The notes under the pieces are model-generated. The model had not been told where the DNA came from, did not search any database, and saw nothing but the letters and a program-made list of their open reading frames with translations. A stretch of DNA of 37,769 bases from an uncultured bacterium (lineage in GTDB: Bacteria > Bacillota > Clostridia > Lachnospirales > Lachnospiraceae). Location of the stretch: positions 1 through 37,769 of the forward strand of contig CAJMPJ010000035.1 in NCBI GenBank assembly GCA_905215155.1, in the 5' to 3' direction. The position numbers were made by a program, and so were the translations under genes. Below, piece by piece: positions 24,792 through 32,541 of the stretch; position 1 is the stretch's first letter, and each line of letters begins with the position of its first letter.

Positions 24792-25379
24792 ATGGATAAA
24801 ATTGTATTTTTAGACCGTGACGGCACCATCAATCAGGAAGTGGAGTATTTGCACCGTCCGGAAGACCTTGTGATTCTTCCCGGAGTGCCAGAAGCCCTAA
24901 AGCGTTTAAAAGCCCATGGCTTTCGCCTGGTGGTGGTTACCAATCAGGCAGGCGTTGCCAGAGGATATTATAAAGAAGAGGATGTGGTATCTCTTCATGA
25001 GACCTTGAATCAGTATCTTTCCAAAGAGGGTGCTGCCATCGACCGTTTTTTCTACTGCCCTCACCACCCGGTACACGGCATCGGCAAGTATAAAAAGAAG
25101 TGTCATTGCCGCAAGCCGGAGACCGGGATGTTTGAGATGGCAGAAGCCTGTTTCACCGTAGACAAGGCACATTCTTACATGATCGGCGATAAGCGTTTGG
25201 ATACGGAAGCTGGAAGACGGTATGGAGTGAGTTCCATATTGGTAGGAACCGGATATGGTGCGGATATTTACCGCACCATGACAGAAGAAGAGAAAGAAAA
25301 ATCCTTTGATTTTTATGCTTCATCCATGAAGGAGGCAGTTGATTTTATACTCTTACGAGAAGGAGGAAGATCCACATGA
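24792..25379 (+). CDS. gmhB: D-glycero-D-manno-heptose 1,7-bisphosphate 7-phosphatase
   Basis: A HAD-superfamily phosphatase of 195 residues that removes the C7 phosphate of heptose bisphosphate. Motif I is FLDRDGTIN (DxD nucleophile), motif II is VVTNQAGVARG, and motif IV is MIGDKRLDTEAG. The GmhB zinc loop is visible as CPHHPVHG...CHCRKPETGMF (Cys/His ligands). It sits 33 bp after hddA and overlaps gmhA by 4 nt (ATGA). Length is typical. Anomer preference cannot be read, but pathway context implies the alpha form. Confidence 0.94.
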   Translation: MDKIVFLDRDGTINQEVEYLHRPEDLVILPGVPEALKRLKAHGFRLVVVTNQAGVARGYYKEEDVVSLHETLNQYLSKEGAAIDRFFYCPHHPVHGIGKYKKKCHCRKPETGMFEMAEACFTVDKAHSYMIGDKRLDTEAGRRYGVSSILVGTGYGADIYRTMTEEEKEKSFDFYASSMKEAVDFILLREGGRST

Positions 25380-26011
25380 AACCCATGAACTATTTAGAGG
25401 AACTTTTGGAGCGGTATCCGGTCCTTGCCTGTGTGAAGGCTGAGATTTTAAATGCCTATCATATACTGGAATCCTGCTATGAAAACGGCGGAAAGCTTTT
25501 GATCGCCGGAAACGGTGGAAGCTGTGCCGATGCAGAGCATATCGTCGGGGAACTGATGAAAGGATTTGTAAAACCCAGGACCGTTTCCGAAGAATTTGCA
25601 AAAAAACTAACGGAAGCTGATCCCGAACGGGGAAAAGAGCTGGCCCAAAAACTTCAGGGAGGACTTCCCGCCATTGCGCTCACGGGTCATCCAGGACTTT
25701 CCACCGCATTTTTAAACGATGTGGACGGCGATTTGATCTTTGCCCAGCAGACGTATGGCTACGGAAAACCAGGAGATGTGCTCCTTGGGATCTCCACCTC
25801 CGGTAATTCCAAAAATGTCATGTACGCCATGGCTGCAGCCAAAGCGCTTGGCATGAAAACCATCGGGCTTACAGGAAAAGACGGCGGGCAGCTGAAAACG
25901 GCAGCCGATGTGACCATTGTGGTGCCGGAATCAGAAACCTTTAAAATTCAGGAATACCATCTCCCCATCTATCACGCACTCTGTTTGATGTTGGAAGAAC
26001 GGTTTTTCTAA
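25376..26011 (+). CDS. gmhA: sedoheptulose 7-phosphate isomerase
   Basis: A SIS-domain isomerase of 211 residues that converts sedoheptulose 7-phosphate to D-glycero-D-manno-heptose 7-phosphate, the first step of the pathway. LLIAGNGGSCADAEHIVGEL contains the phosphate-binding serine loop and the zinc-ligand histidine. LGISTSGNSKNV is the second phosphate loop, and QEYHLPIYHALC contains the catalytic and zinc histidine region. There is a short insertion (about residues 60-95, rich in charged residues) typical of the longer GmhA form. AAGGAGGA precedes the ATG, which overlaps gmhB. With its three neighbours it completes the GDP-heptose route. Confidence 0.94.
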   Translation: MKPMNYLEELLERYPVLACVKAEILNAYHILESCYENGGKLLIAGNGGSCADAEHIVGELMKGFVKPRTVSEEFAKKLTEADPERGKELAQKLQGGLPAIALTGHPGLSTAFLNDVDGDLIFAQQTYGYGKPGDVLLGISTSGNSKNVMYAMAAAKALGMKTIGLTGKDGGQLKTAADVTIVVPESETFKIQEYHLPIYHALCLMLEERFF

Positions 26012-26017
26012 ACACCA

Positions 26018-26053
26018 GGGGTAGGGGAAGCGTTTCTCATACCCCGGATTTTT
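26018..26053 (+). terminator. weak hairpin plus T tract after gmhA (possible attenuator)
   Basis: GGGGTA (26018-26023) pairs with TACCCC (26040-26045), followed shortly by ATTTTT. The stem is only 6 bp with a 16-nt loop, so any termination would be partial. It separates the heptose genes from the GT-C genes. Confidence 0.3.
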
Positions 26054-26083
26054 GACGCTGGAAGCGCACCACAGGAGGATAAG

Positions 26084-27916
26084 ATGAAAGACAGACAATG
26101 GATAGGTAAGGAAGCCGCATGGAAAGACGAAATCATTGCAGCCGTACTTTTGCTGGCCTTTGCTTTCTTCATTAACCGGGGAATCGAAATAAAAGGGCTT
26201 TATATGGATGACCTCTACCTTTGGTCCTGCTACGGAGAACAGTCTTTCCGTGAATTTGTCTTCCCGTTAGGAAGCACACGGTTCCGTTTTGTTTATAATC
26301 TGGCTGCATGGCTGGAACTGATGTTGGTCGGCAGCCACATGAGCTGGTTTGTCCCCATCAATATACTGGTAAACGTCTGTATCGCATTTACCGTATACCG
26401 GTTTGCAAAGCGTTTGTCCGGAAGATGGATCATCGGCTTTTCGGGAGGGATTTTATATCTGCTTTCCCGCATGTCTTATTATCAGATCAGCCAGGTATGG
26501 GGCCTGATGGAAAGCCTGGCATTATGGGCGGCCATCGGCATATTATACTGCCTCTACCGCTATCTGACAGAGGAAAAACCAGGAAAAAGCCTGCTCCCTG
26601 TTTCCGTGTTTTTGTATTTCAGCGTTTGCTTCATCCATGAACGCTATATGGTACTCCTGCCTCTGTTCTATGCAGCGTTCCTTATGAAAAAAGAGCGCCG
26701 GAAAGCGCCGTGGCTGTTGGTCACCGGAGTATTTGCCGCAGTACAGGCCCTCCGCTTTTTCGCCATCGGAAGCATCTCTCCTGCCGGAACCGGCGGGACC
26801 ACAGTGGCAGAGACCTTCAGTATCGCTTCCGCCATAAAATTTGCGTTCAGTCAGGTCTTTTATATTTTTGGGATCAATGCAGGTCCGGAGCATCTAAGTG
26901 GGTTAAGCTTTAGCGGCTCTCCGGCCTGGGTCCGTGTCTTTGTCATCGTGGCAGACATTCTGCTTCTGCTTATGACCGTGATTTTCCTGACCGTTGTGAT
27001 CAAAGAGCGGAAGGAACGGAAAAAACGGTTCCAGGTCATAGGCTTATTCCTTTTGTTTATTGCGCTCTGTATCGGATCATCAAGCGTCACCATCCGGGTG
27101 GAAACCAGATGGGTCTATGTATCCATGACAGCCGCCTGGCTGTTTGCCGCTTATATGTGCGGAGTGACAGTCCCGAAAAAAGAGGCAGGAGCCGATCTTA
27201 CCAGGCCCCTTTTGTATTGCAGCCTGTTTCTGCTTTATGGAATTCTCATGCTTCCCATTGAAAGTTTCTATCGGGGAAAATACGAGAATCTGTATTACTG
27301 GTCCTCCCAGCTCCGTTATAATTCCCTGGCAGAAGAGACGTATGGAAAATACCAGGAAAAACTTTTTGGGAAGAAGATATACATCATTGGCAATACTTAT
27401 GATATGAGCGATTTTACCGCCCGCACCTTTTTTAAGACCTTTGACAAAAAACGGACTGCCGAAGGAACGGAGGTCACCTTTATCGACTCCATAAATTCCA
27501 TCGGTCTTCTCACCCCCAATATGCTTGTTTTAAGGGAAGATCCGGCTCACAATGCATACCAGGACATAACGGATTTTGTGCGGAATTTAAAATTTGAACG
27601 GATCTATGGCTGCTATGAAGACGGCTGGCTGGACCAGAAAGCCAAGGCCCGCATCATGGCAGGAAAAGAAGGGAAAATCCATTTTAAATTTTATTATCCC
27701 GGAGTCATCACAGGATTGGAACACATTGTGGTGACGGTAAACGGAAGTGAACAAAGGGTGATTCCGATCAACGCCAGCACCGTAACTGCTGAATTCGACG
27801 TACCCCCATCCCAGACTTCGGAAGTGACGTTTGAAAGCAATTTCTATTACGACGCAGCAACGGAGCAGAGAGGGGAGACCCGTCTTTCCGTAGTGGCGGA
27901 TATTACAGCAGATTAA
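26084..27916 (+). CDS. polytopic membrane protein, GT-C glycosyltransferase-like
   Basis: A 610-residue protein with about 11 hydrophobic helices over residues 15-395 and a soluble C-terminal domain (about 400-610). The first loop after helix 1 contains GLYMDDLYLW, whose paired aspartates occupy the position of the catalytic acid in GT-C enzymes (compare Gtr-type and mannosyltransferase-like proteins). The C-terminal region has beta-rich features (IHFKFYYPGVITGLEHIVVTV). AGGAGG lies before the ATG. No close named family is recognised. Together with the next gene and the GtrB-like GT2 it probably adds a side-branch sugar outside the membrane; this is positional inference. Confidence 0.65.
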   Translation: MKDRQWIGKEAAWKDEIIAAVLLLAFAFFINRGIEIKGLYMDDLYLWSCYGEQSFREFVFPLGSTRFRFVYNLAAWLELMLVGSHMSWFVPINILVNVCIAFTVYRFAKRLSGRWIIGFSGGILYLLSRMSYYQISQVWGLMESLALWAAIGILYCLYRYLTEEKPGKSLLPVSVFLYFSVCFIHERYMVLLPLFYAAFLMKKERRKAPWLLVTGVFAAVQALRFFAIGSISPAGTGGTTVAETFSIASAIKFAFSQVFYIFGINAGPEHLSGLSFSGSPAWVRVFVIVADILLLLMTVIFLTVVIKERKERKKRFQVIGLFLLFIALCIGSSSVTIRVETRWVYVSMTAAWLFAAYMCGVTVPKKEAGADLTRPLLYCSLFLLYGILMLPIESFYRGKYENLYYWSSQLRYNSLAEETYGKYQEKLFGKKIYIIGNTYDMSDFTARTFFKTFDKKRTAEGTEVTFIDSINSIGLLTPNMLVLREDPAHNAYQDITDFVRNLKFERIYGCYEDGWLDQKAKARIMAGKEGKIHFKFYYPGVITGLEHIVVTVNGSEQRVIPINASTVTAEFDVPPSQTSEVTFESNFYYDAATEQRGETRLSVVADITAD

Positions 27917-27933
27917 GAGACAGAGGTGAAGGC

Positions 27934-29316
27934 ATGAATCGAAAATATCTATATTATTTCTTTCCCCTTTTGGGAACTGTGTTTGGCCTCTGGTACATTT
28001 TTTCCGCCACCTGTGACGGGATATATTCCGATTACATCCGTCTGGTCAACAGCTATCTGCCCGATGTGTGGAATCCGGCCAAATTTTTCGTCCCCGATAT
28101 CCTGACCCGGATACCCGCCAACTATGTGGGCAGGATAATCAATATTTCCCTGTTTGGATATAACATCATGTTTGACCGGGTGTTAGGTGTTCTCGCCCTT
28201 GGATTATCCGGAATGGTCCTGGCGGCCTACTGTTTCAGAAAAAAAATTTCCCTTCCATGGTTTGCAGTTTTAATGGTGGTATTGTTCAGCCTGAATAAAT
28301 GGGAAATGCTGACCAATGGAAGCGGCTGGGCTCATTTCCTGTCCTTTGCCTTCTTCTTTTACCACTACGAAGTTCTGGACCGTGTATGGACCGGAGAAGA
28401 AAAACCAAATGACCGTAGAACTTTACTTCTTCTTCCCTTTGTTACCACGTTGCTTGTGGCAGGACCTTACTGTGCCATTTACTCGGTCACCGTCCTTCTG
28501 GCCTGCGGATTTTTGTTTCTGATAAAAAAAGGGAAAGGAAAGGGCAGCTATTGCATTTACGGCATCAGCACTCTGATCCCCCTTTTCTTATATTTATGGA
28601 GCAATACCTATGCGGTGGAAGACCATGCGGCACCAGCCACAGGCTCTATTTTTGACCAGCTGAGAGAGACCCCCGGCTTTTTTGTCCGGTTTTTTATAAA
28701 GTCCTTTTCTTCCATGGTCATCGGCGGAGAACGGGCGGAAGAAATCTTTCACACCAATCTGCCGTTTCTCCTGCTGGGCTTTCTGGTCATATTTTTCTAT
28801 CTGCTGGCACTTTGGTATAACTGGAAATACCGCCTTTACAAGAAGACGGTGTTCCCCTTAATCCTCCTGGTATCCGGCGGACTCAATCACGTGCTTATCC
28901 TGCTGTCCAGATGGATATTCCTGCAGGAGAATTATGGTCTCAGCTCCAGATACGCCCTGCAGTTTCAAACCGGAATTCTGGGAATTCTTTTGACCTTTTC
29001 CCTGATTCTTCCGATGACAAGAAAGAAAGCCATACCCTTAATGCGGTTCGCCGCCGCGGGAGCCTGTGTGCTGTTTCTGACCGGAAATTGTTACACCACA
29101 TATATCGAAATAAAAAAAGCCCCATTCCGTTTAGAAAGCTTCCAGAGAATGGCAGCCATGGCCCGTAATTTTGAACACGTGACCGATGAGGAGCTTCGGG
29201 CAAATTTCGAGTACCGGCCCAGCCGGAAAGACAGCGGTGCAAAGGTACGCAGTGCACTGACAATATTAAAGGAAAATGGGTATAGTATCTTCCGCAGCGA
29301 CGGAAGTACAGAATAA
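27934..29316 (+). CDS. polytopic membrane protein, possible second GT-C-like transferase
   Basis: A 460-residue protein with about 11 hydrophobic helices. The first extracytoplasmic loop holds TCDGIYSDYIRLVN (about residues 27-40), an acidic loop compatible with GT-C catalysis but less typical than the upstream protein. A short soluble tail ends the protein (DEELRANFEYRPSRKDSG). It starts 17 bp after its neighbour, with AGGTGAAGG upstream. I recognise no named family. It may be a partner of the upstream protein or a separate transferase using the same polyprenyl-phosphate sugar. Confidence 0.6.
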   Translation: MNRKYLYYFFPLLGTVFGLWYIFSATCDGIYSDYIRLVNSYLPDVWNPAKFFVPDILTRIPANYVGRIINISLFGYNIMFDRVLGVLALGLSGMVLAAYCFRKKISLPWFAVLMVVLFSLNKWEMLTNGSGWAHFLSFAFFFYHYEVLDRVWTGEEKPNDRRTLLLLPFVTTLLVAGPYCAIYSVTVLLACGFLFLIKKGKGKGSYCIYGISTLIPLFLYLWSNTYAVEDHAAPATGSIFDQLRETPGFFVRFFIKSFSSMVIGGERAEEIFHTNLPFLLLGFLVIFFYLLALWYNWKYRLYKKTVFPLILLVSGGLNHVLILLSRWIFLQENYGLSSRYALQFQTGILGILLTFSLILPMTRKKAIPLMRFAAAGACVLFLTGNCYTTYIEIKKAPFRLESFQRMAAMARNFEHVTDEELRANFEYRPSRKDSGAKVRSALTILKENGYSIFRSDGSTE

Positions 29317-29322
29317 AAGACA

Positions 29323-29361
29323 ATGCAACCTTTGAAGGATGATTTTGAAAGGCACTTGCAT
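29323..29361 (+). promoter_or_regulatory. hairpin directly upstream of the GtrB-like gene
   Basis: ATGCAACCTTT (29323-29333) pairs with AAAGG and TTGCAT (29348-29352, 29356-29361) across a 3-nt bulge. It lies just before the GAGGAG of the next gene, so it may affect translation or mRNA processing. There is no T tract. Confidence 0.3.
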
Positions 29362-29375
29362 GAGGAGCATAAAAG

Positions 29376-30317
29376 ATGAAAAAAACACTATCGGTCGTAG
29401 TCTCATGCTACAACGAGGAACTGGCACTCAACCAGTTTTATGAGGAAACGTCCCGTATTTTAAATAAACTCGACTGGGATTACGAACTTATTTTTGTCAA
29501 CGACGGGAGTCAGGACAGCACCATGGAAGTGCTTACCCGCTTATCCCAAGCAGATCCAAAGGTAAAGGTGATCAGCTTTTCCCGAAACTTCGGCCATGAA
29601 GCCGCCATGATTGCTGGTCTTGATTACAGCAAAGGGGACGGCATTGTCTGCATGGATGCGGACTTACAGCATCCTCCGGAATATCTTCCGGAGATCGTTA
29701 AGAAGTTCACAGAAGGCTATGATGTCATAAATATGGTCCGTACCAAGAATGAATCCGCAGGCTGGTTTAAAAATTTCGCTTCTTCTGCGTTTTATCATTT
29801 GATCAATGTGCTGTCCGACGTAAAATTTGAACCCAACGCATCTGATTTTTTTGCAATCTCTAAAAAAGCAGGAAAGGTACTAAAGGATCATTACCGGGAA
29901 AAAGTCCGCTTTCTTCGTGGCTATGTGCAGAACATCGGCTTCCGCCGGACGACCATTGAATACGAAGCCAGAGTGAGAGTGGCAGGAGAGAGCAAATACA
30001 GCATTAAAAAGCTCATTGCCTTTTCCTTAAACACCATCATGTGCTTTTCCAACCTGCCCCTGAAGCTGGGCATTTACGCAGGCTGCGGAGCCGGAATCCT
30101 GGGCCTGGTCATGATGATTTATACCATATGGAGCTGGGCCAGAGTCGGCACTCCCAACGGCTATGCAACCACCATTGTGCTGATCTGCTTTATGTTTGCA
30201 GTCCTGTTTCTGATTGTAGGGATCATTGGAAATTATATTGCCATTCTCTTTGCAGAATTAAAGGACAGGCCCATTTATATTGTGGGTGAGACTAAGAATG
30301 TGGATGATCATGAATAA
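29376..30317 (+). CDS. polyprenyl-phosphate glycosyltransferase (GtrB/CsbB/YkcC-like)
   Basis: A GT2 with two C-terminal membrane helices (about residues 228-250 and 264-290), 313 residues. It would load glucose or a similar sugar onto undecaprenyl phosphate. Motifs are LSVVVSCYNEELAL, LIFVNDGSQDST, FSRNFGHEAAMIAGLDYSKGD (the FGxxAAxxAG signature of this subfamily) and CMDADLQHPPEYL (DxD). The membrane domain and SKYSIKKLIAFSL linker are standard. GAGGAG precedes the ATG. In phage Gtr and Gram-positive decoration systems such an enzyme feeds a GT-C transferase, which fits the two genes directly upstream. A strong terminator follows. Confidence 0.92.
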   Translation: MKKTLSVVVSCYNEELALNQFYEETSRILNKLDWDYELIFVNDGSQDSTMEVLTRLSQADPKVKVISFSRNFGHEAAMIAGLDYSKGDGIVCMDADLQHPPEYLPEIVKKFTEGYDVINMVRTKNESAGWFKNFASSAFYHLINVLSDVKFEPNASDFFAISKKAGKVLKDHYREKVRFLRGYVQNIGFRRTTIEYEARVRVAGESKYSIKKLIAFSLNTIMCFSNLPLKLGIYAGCGAGILGLVMMIYTIWSWARVGTPNGYATTIVLICFMFAVLFLIVGIIGNYIAILFAELKDRPIYIVGETKNVDDHE

Positions 30318-30418
30318 ATCCCATTGAATTGTGGATAAGGAAGAAATAAAAAAACACATAAAGATTGATTGTCAAGAAACAATTTATAAAAAAGACGCAT
30401 TGTATTATAAACGTATCA

Positions 30419-30470
30419 TGCACTGCCAGATATCAGATGTATTTTTTCTGATAGCTGCCAGTGCATTTTT
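30419..30470 (+). terminator. intrinsic terminator of the glycan locus
   Basis: An 18-nt inverted repeat with two mismatches (arms 30419-30436 and 30448-30465), followed by TTTTT (30466-30470). It lies about 100 bp after the GtrB-like gene and marks the end of the plus-strand locus. Confidence 0.8.
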
Positions 30471-30498
30471 ATGTAAATAAAAATCCCCTGAATAAAAC

Positions 30499-30569
30499 GA
30501 GCACCTCTTTCCCAGCATCCAATCAATAATGCAAAGATTGATTGGATCTTGATAGAAAATAAGGTGCTC
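30499..30569 (-). terminator. nested-stem terminator for the GH25 gene
   Basis: Outer arms GAGCACCT (30499-30506) and AGGTGCTC (30562-30569) enclose an inner perfect 11-bp stem (30517-30527 with 30537-30547). Read on the minus strand the structure follows the stop of the lysozyme gene and ends in a T-rich tail (complement of 30492-30498). Confidence 0.7.
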
Positions 30570-30595
30570 ATTCCTCATAACTTCCTATTATTCAG

Positions 30596-32413
30596 TTATT
30601 TCGATAAACCAATTCCAGGACCGACTTCCTTGGATTGATTTTCCGGAGCGGTAGTCGTTGCTGCCGGTGTATTTTGGTTACCACCGGTATTCTGCTGACT
30701 ATCCCCGGCATTTTGCTGCCCTTCCGGATTCTGAGTCTCCTGCGGTGCCACCGTACAAACTCCATTGGAATCTGCGGTATAGGTAACCCCGTTTAATTCA
30801 AAGGTAGTGGAAGCGGCCATCTTACCGTCTGAAGGGTTTAAGTAATACTGTTTGCCGTCAACCGTAACCATACCAGTAGCCATACCGCCGCTATTATTAA
30901 AATAATACCAATTGCCGTCTACCTGTCTCCAGCCCACTGTCATTTTACCGGAGGAAGTGCTTAAATAGTATTTGGTACCCCGGTCATCCAACCAGCCGGT
31001 CTGCATCTTTCCATCGGGTGCCTGATAATACCAAACATCGTTTACGTTGATCCAGCCGGTAGCCATAGTTCCGTTATTATGGAAGTAATACCAGCTATCG
31101 TCAAGCTTCGCCCAACCAGTGGTCATAGCTCCGCTGTCTGCCAGGAAATATTTGGAATTGCCTTCCGTCAGCCAGCCGGTAGCCATGATTCCGTCATCAT
31201 TTAAGTAGTACCGTTTGCCGTTAATATCCTGCCAGCCGGTGGTCATAACCCCGTTGTCATTCATATAATACCATTTTTCATCTAATTTTTTCCAGCCCAC
31301 GGCCATATTTCCGGAGGATTCATTGAAGTAATAACGCTTTCCATCAATGGTCATCCAGCCTGCAGCCATGGAACCGTCAGAATTCAAATAATACCGGGAG
31401 CCGTTATCGAGAAGCCAGCCTTTGTTCATGGCACCGCTTCCGTTAAAGAAATACCATTTATCAGAAAGCTGTTTCCAGCCGGTAGCCATCCGACCTGAGT
31501 TCTCGTCAAGATAATAGCGCTGATCGTCCTTTTCAAACCATCCGGTAGTTTTCTGTCCGTCTCCATTCATGTAAAACCAACCGGTTCCGTCATTGATCCA
31601 TGTATCCTTCTGAATGGCATAGTTCTGATAATAATAGGTTTTCCCGCCAATGGTTCTCCATAAATTACCTGGAAGCTTTGAAGTCAGATCCTTATAAAGA
31701 AAATCAATATCAACATTGCCGTTAATTCCCTGAATGGAACCCGTACTGGTCACCTGCCACATGATGGGATCTGCATATCTGTGCTTCGCCTCGTAGCGGG
31801 CCACCCAGACATCATACTTCATCTGAGATAAATCAATTTTATTGCTCAGCCAGTTGTCATTGGCATATACAATGGGATAGTAGCCTGCCTCTTCGATTCT
31901 GCTGCAAAATGCGTTGATGACCTCACTCACCTGGCTTGGAGGCAGTGTGCCCAGCGTTGCGCTGTCCTCTGCATCAAATGCAATGGGAAATGATATTGGA
32001 TAATCCTTCACCAGATCCAGAACGAAATCCGCTTCCTCTCTCGCCATATCAGGAGTGGTAGCCAGAGAGTAGATATAGGCACCTACCTTCAGTCCGGCCG
32101 CAGAAGCTCCGCGTACATTGGTGTGGAAATAGGGGTCCACAATCCCCTTTGACCGGGTACCCAGCATAACGAAGCTGACATCATTTGCGGCTACAGCGGA
32201 CCAGTCAATATTTCCCTGCCATCTGGAAACGTCGATTCCCCTTGCGATGACCTGATCAAGGACTGTACCATCTCTCATCTGATAATACCCATTGACCCGT
32301 TCATAACCGGCCGCTGCCCAGGAATCCATGGCAGGATAGAAGCCTGCCGATATCCCCATAAAGGCGCATAATGCTGCTGCGGTGAACCGCATCCTTATCT
32401 TTTTGTGTCTCAA
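30596..32413 (-). CDS. GH25 lysozyme with C-terminal choline-binding-type repeats
   Basis: A secreted muramidase, about 605 residues from a TTG start. AAAGGAGG lies 7 nt before TTG 32413; an in-frame ATG further upstream (32476) lacks an RBS and precedes the predicted promoter. Residues 1-34 are a signal peptide (IRMRFTAAALCAFMG...SWAAA). The GH25 domain spans about 57-245, with GIDVSRWQGNIDW (D61) and PIAFDAEDS (D147, E149) as the catalytic acidic residues. About 15 repeats of 20 residues follow (GWKKLDEKWYYMNDNGVMTT type), alternating WYY and RYYLN forms. The tail is Q/N/T-rich. Its own promoter and terminator surround it. No holin or phage genes are near, so a housekeeping or competition wall hydrolase is likelier than a prophage lysin. 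Confidence 0.93.
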   Translation of the reverse strand: MRHKKIRMRFTAAALCAFMGISAGFYPAMDSWAAAGYERVNGYYQMRDGTVLDQVIARGIDVSRWQGNIDWSAVAANDVSFVMLGTRSKGIVDPYFHTNVRGASAAGLKVGAYIYSLATTPDMAREEADFVLDLVKDYPISFPIAFDAEDSATLGTLPPSQVSEVINAFCSRIEEAGYYPIVYANDNWLSNKIDLSQMKYDVWVARYEAKHRYADPIMWQVTSTGSIQGINGNVDIDFLYKDLTSKLPGNLWRTIGGKTYYYQNYAIQKDTWINDGTGWFYMNGDGQKTTGWFEKDDQRYYLDENSGRMATGWKQLSDKWYFFNGSGAMNKGWLLDNGSRYYLNSDGSMAAGWMTIDGKRYYFNESSGNMAVGWKKLDEKWYYMNDNGVMTTGWQDINGKRYYLNDDGIMATGWLTEGNSKYFLADSGAMTTGWAKLDDSWYYFHNNGTMATGWINVNDVWYYQAPDGKMQTGWLDDRGTKYYLSTSSGKMTVGWRQVDGNWYYFNNSGGMATGMVTVDGKQYYLNPSDGKMAASTTFELNGVTYTADSNGVCTVAPQETQNPEGQQNAGDSQQNTGGNQNTPAATTTAPENQSKEVGPGIGLSK

Positions 32414-32442
32414 AACGAATCCTCCTTTATCAAATCTGTTTT

Positions 32443-32471
32443 TATGTAATGTAGTATATTTGTCCCGTAAA
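32443..32471 (-). promoter_or_regulatory. promoter for the GH25 gene
   Basis: On the minus strand TTTACG (complement of 32466-32471), a 17-bp spacer and TACATA (complement of 32443-32448). It lies between the terminator of the upstream gene and the TTG start, and matches the TTTAC-type promoters of the glycan locus. Confidence 0.5.
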
Positions 32472-32481
32472 ACCATTCAGG

Positions 32482-32520
32482 CAAAAAAATGGGTATCCGC
32501 ACGGAGGTGCAGATACCCAC
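32482..32520 (-). terminator. intrinsic terminator after the second repeat protein
   Basis: On the minus strand a GC-rich stem is formed by 32490-32497 with 32512-32519 and 32499-32502 with 32507-32510, with a GGAG-type loop. A run of seven T follows (complement of 32483-32489). Confidence 0.88.
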
Positions 32521-32541
32521 ACAGATGCGAACTCAGTCAAA

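Noticed and set aside
22984..26011. ADP-heptose (LPS-type) pathway
   Set aside because: The kinase is a GHMP-family HddA, not a PfkB-type HldE, and no HldD epimerase is present, so the GDP-alpha route is indicated.
30596..32413. GH25 lysozyme as a prophage endolysin
   Set aside because: No holin, tail, portal or integrase genes are nearby, and it has a signal peptide, its own promoter and a wall-binding array, which fits a host wall hydrolase better.
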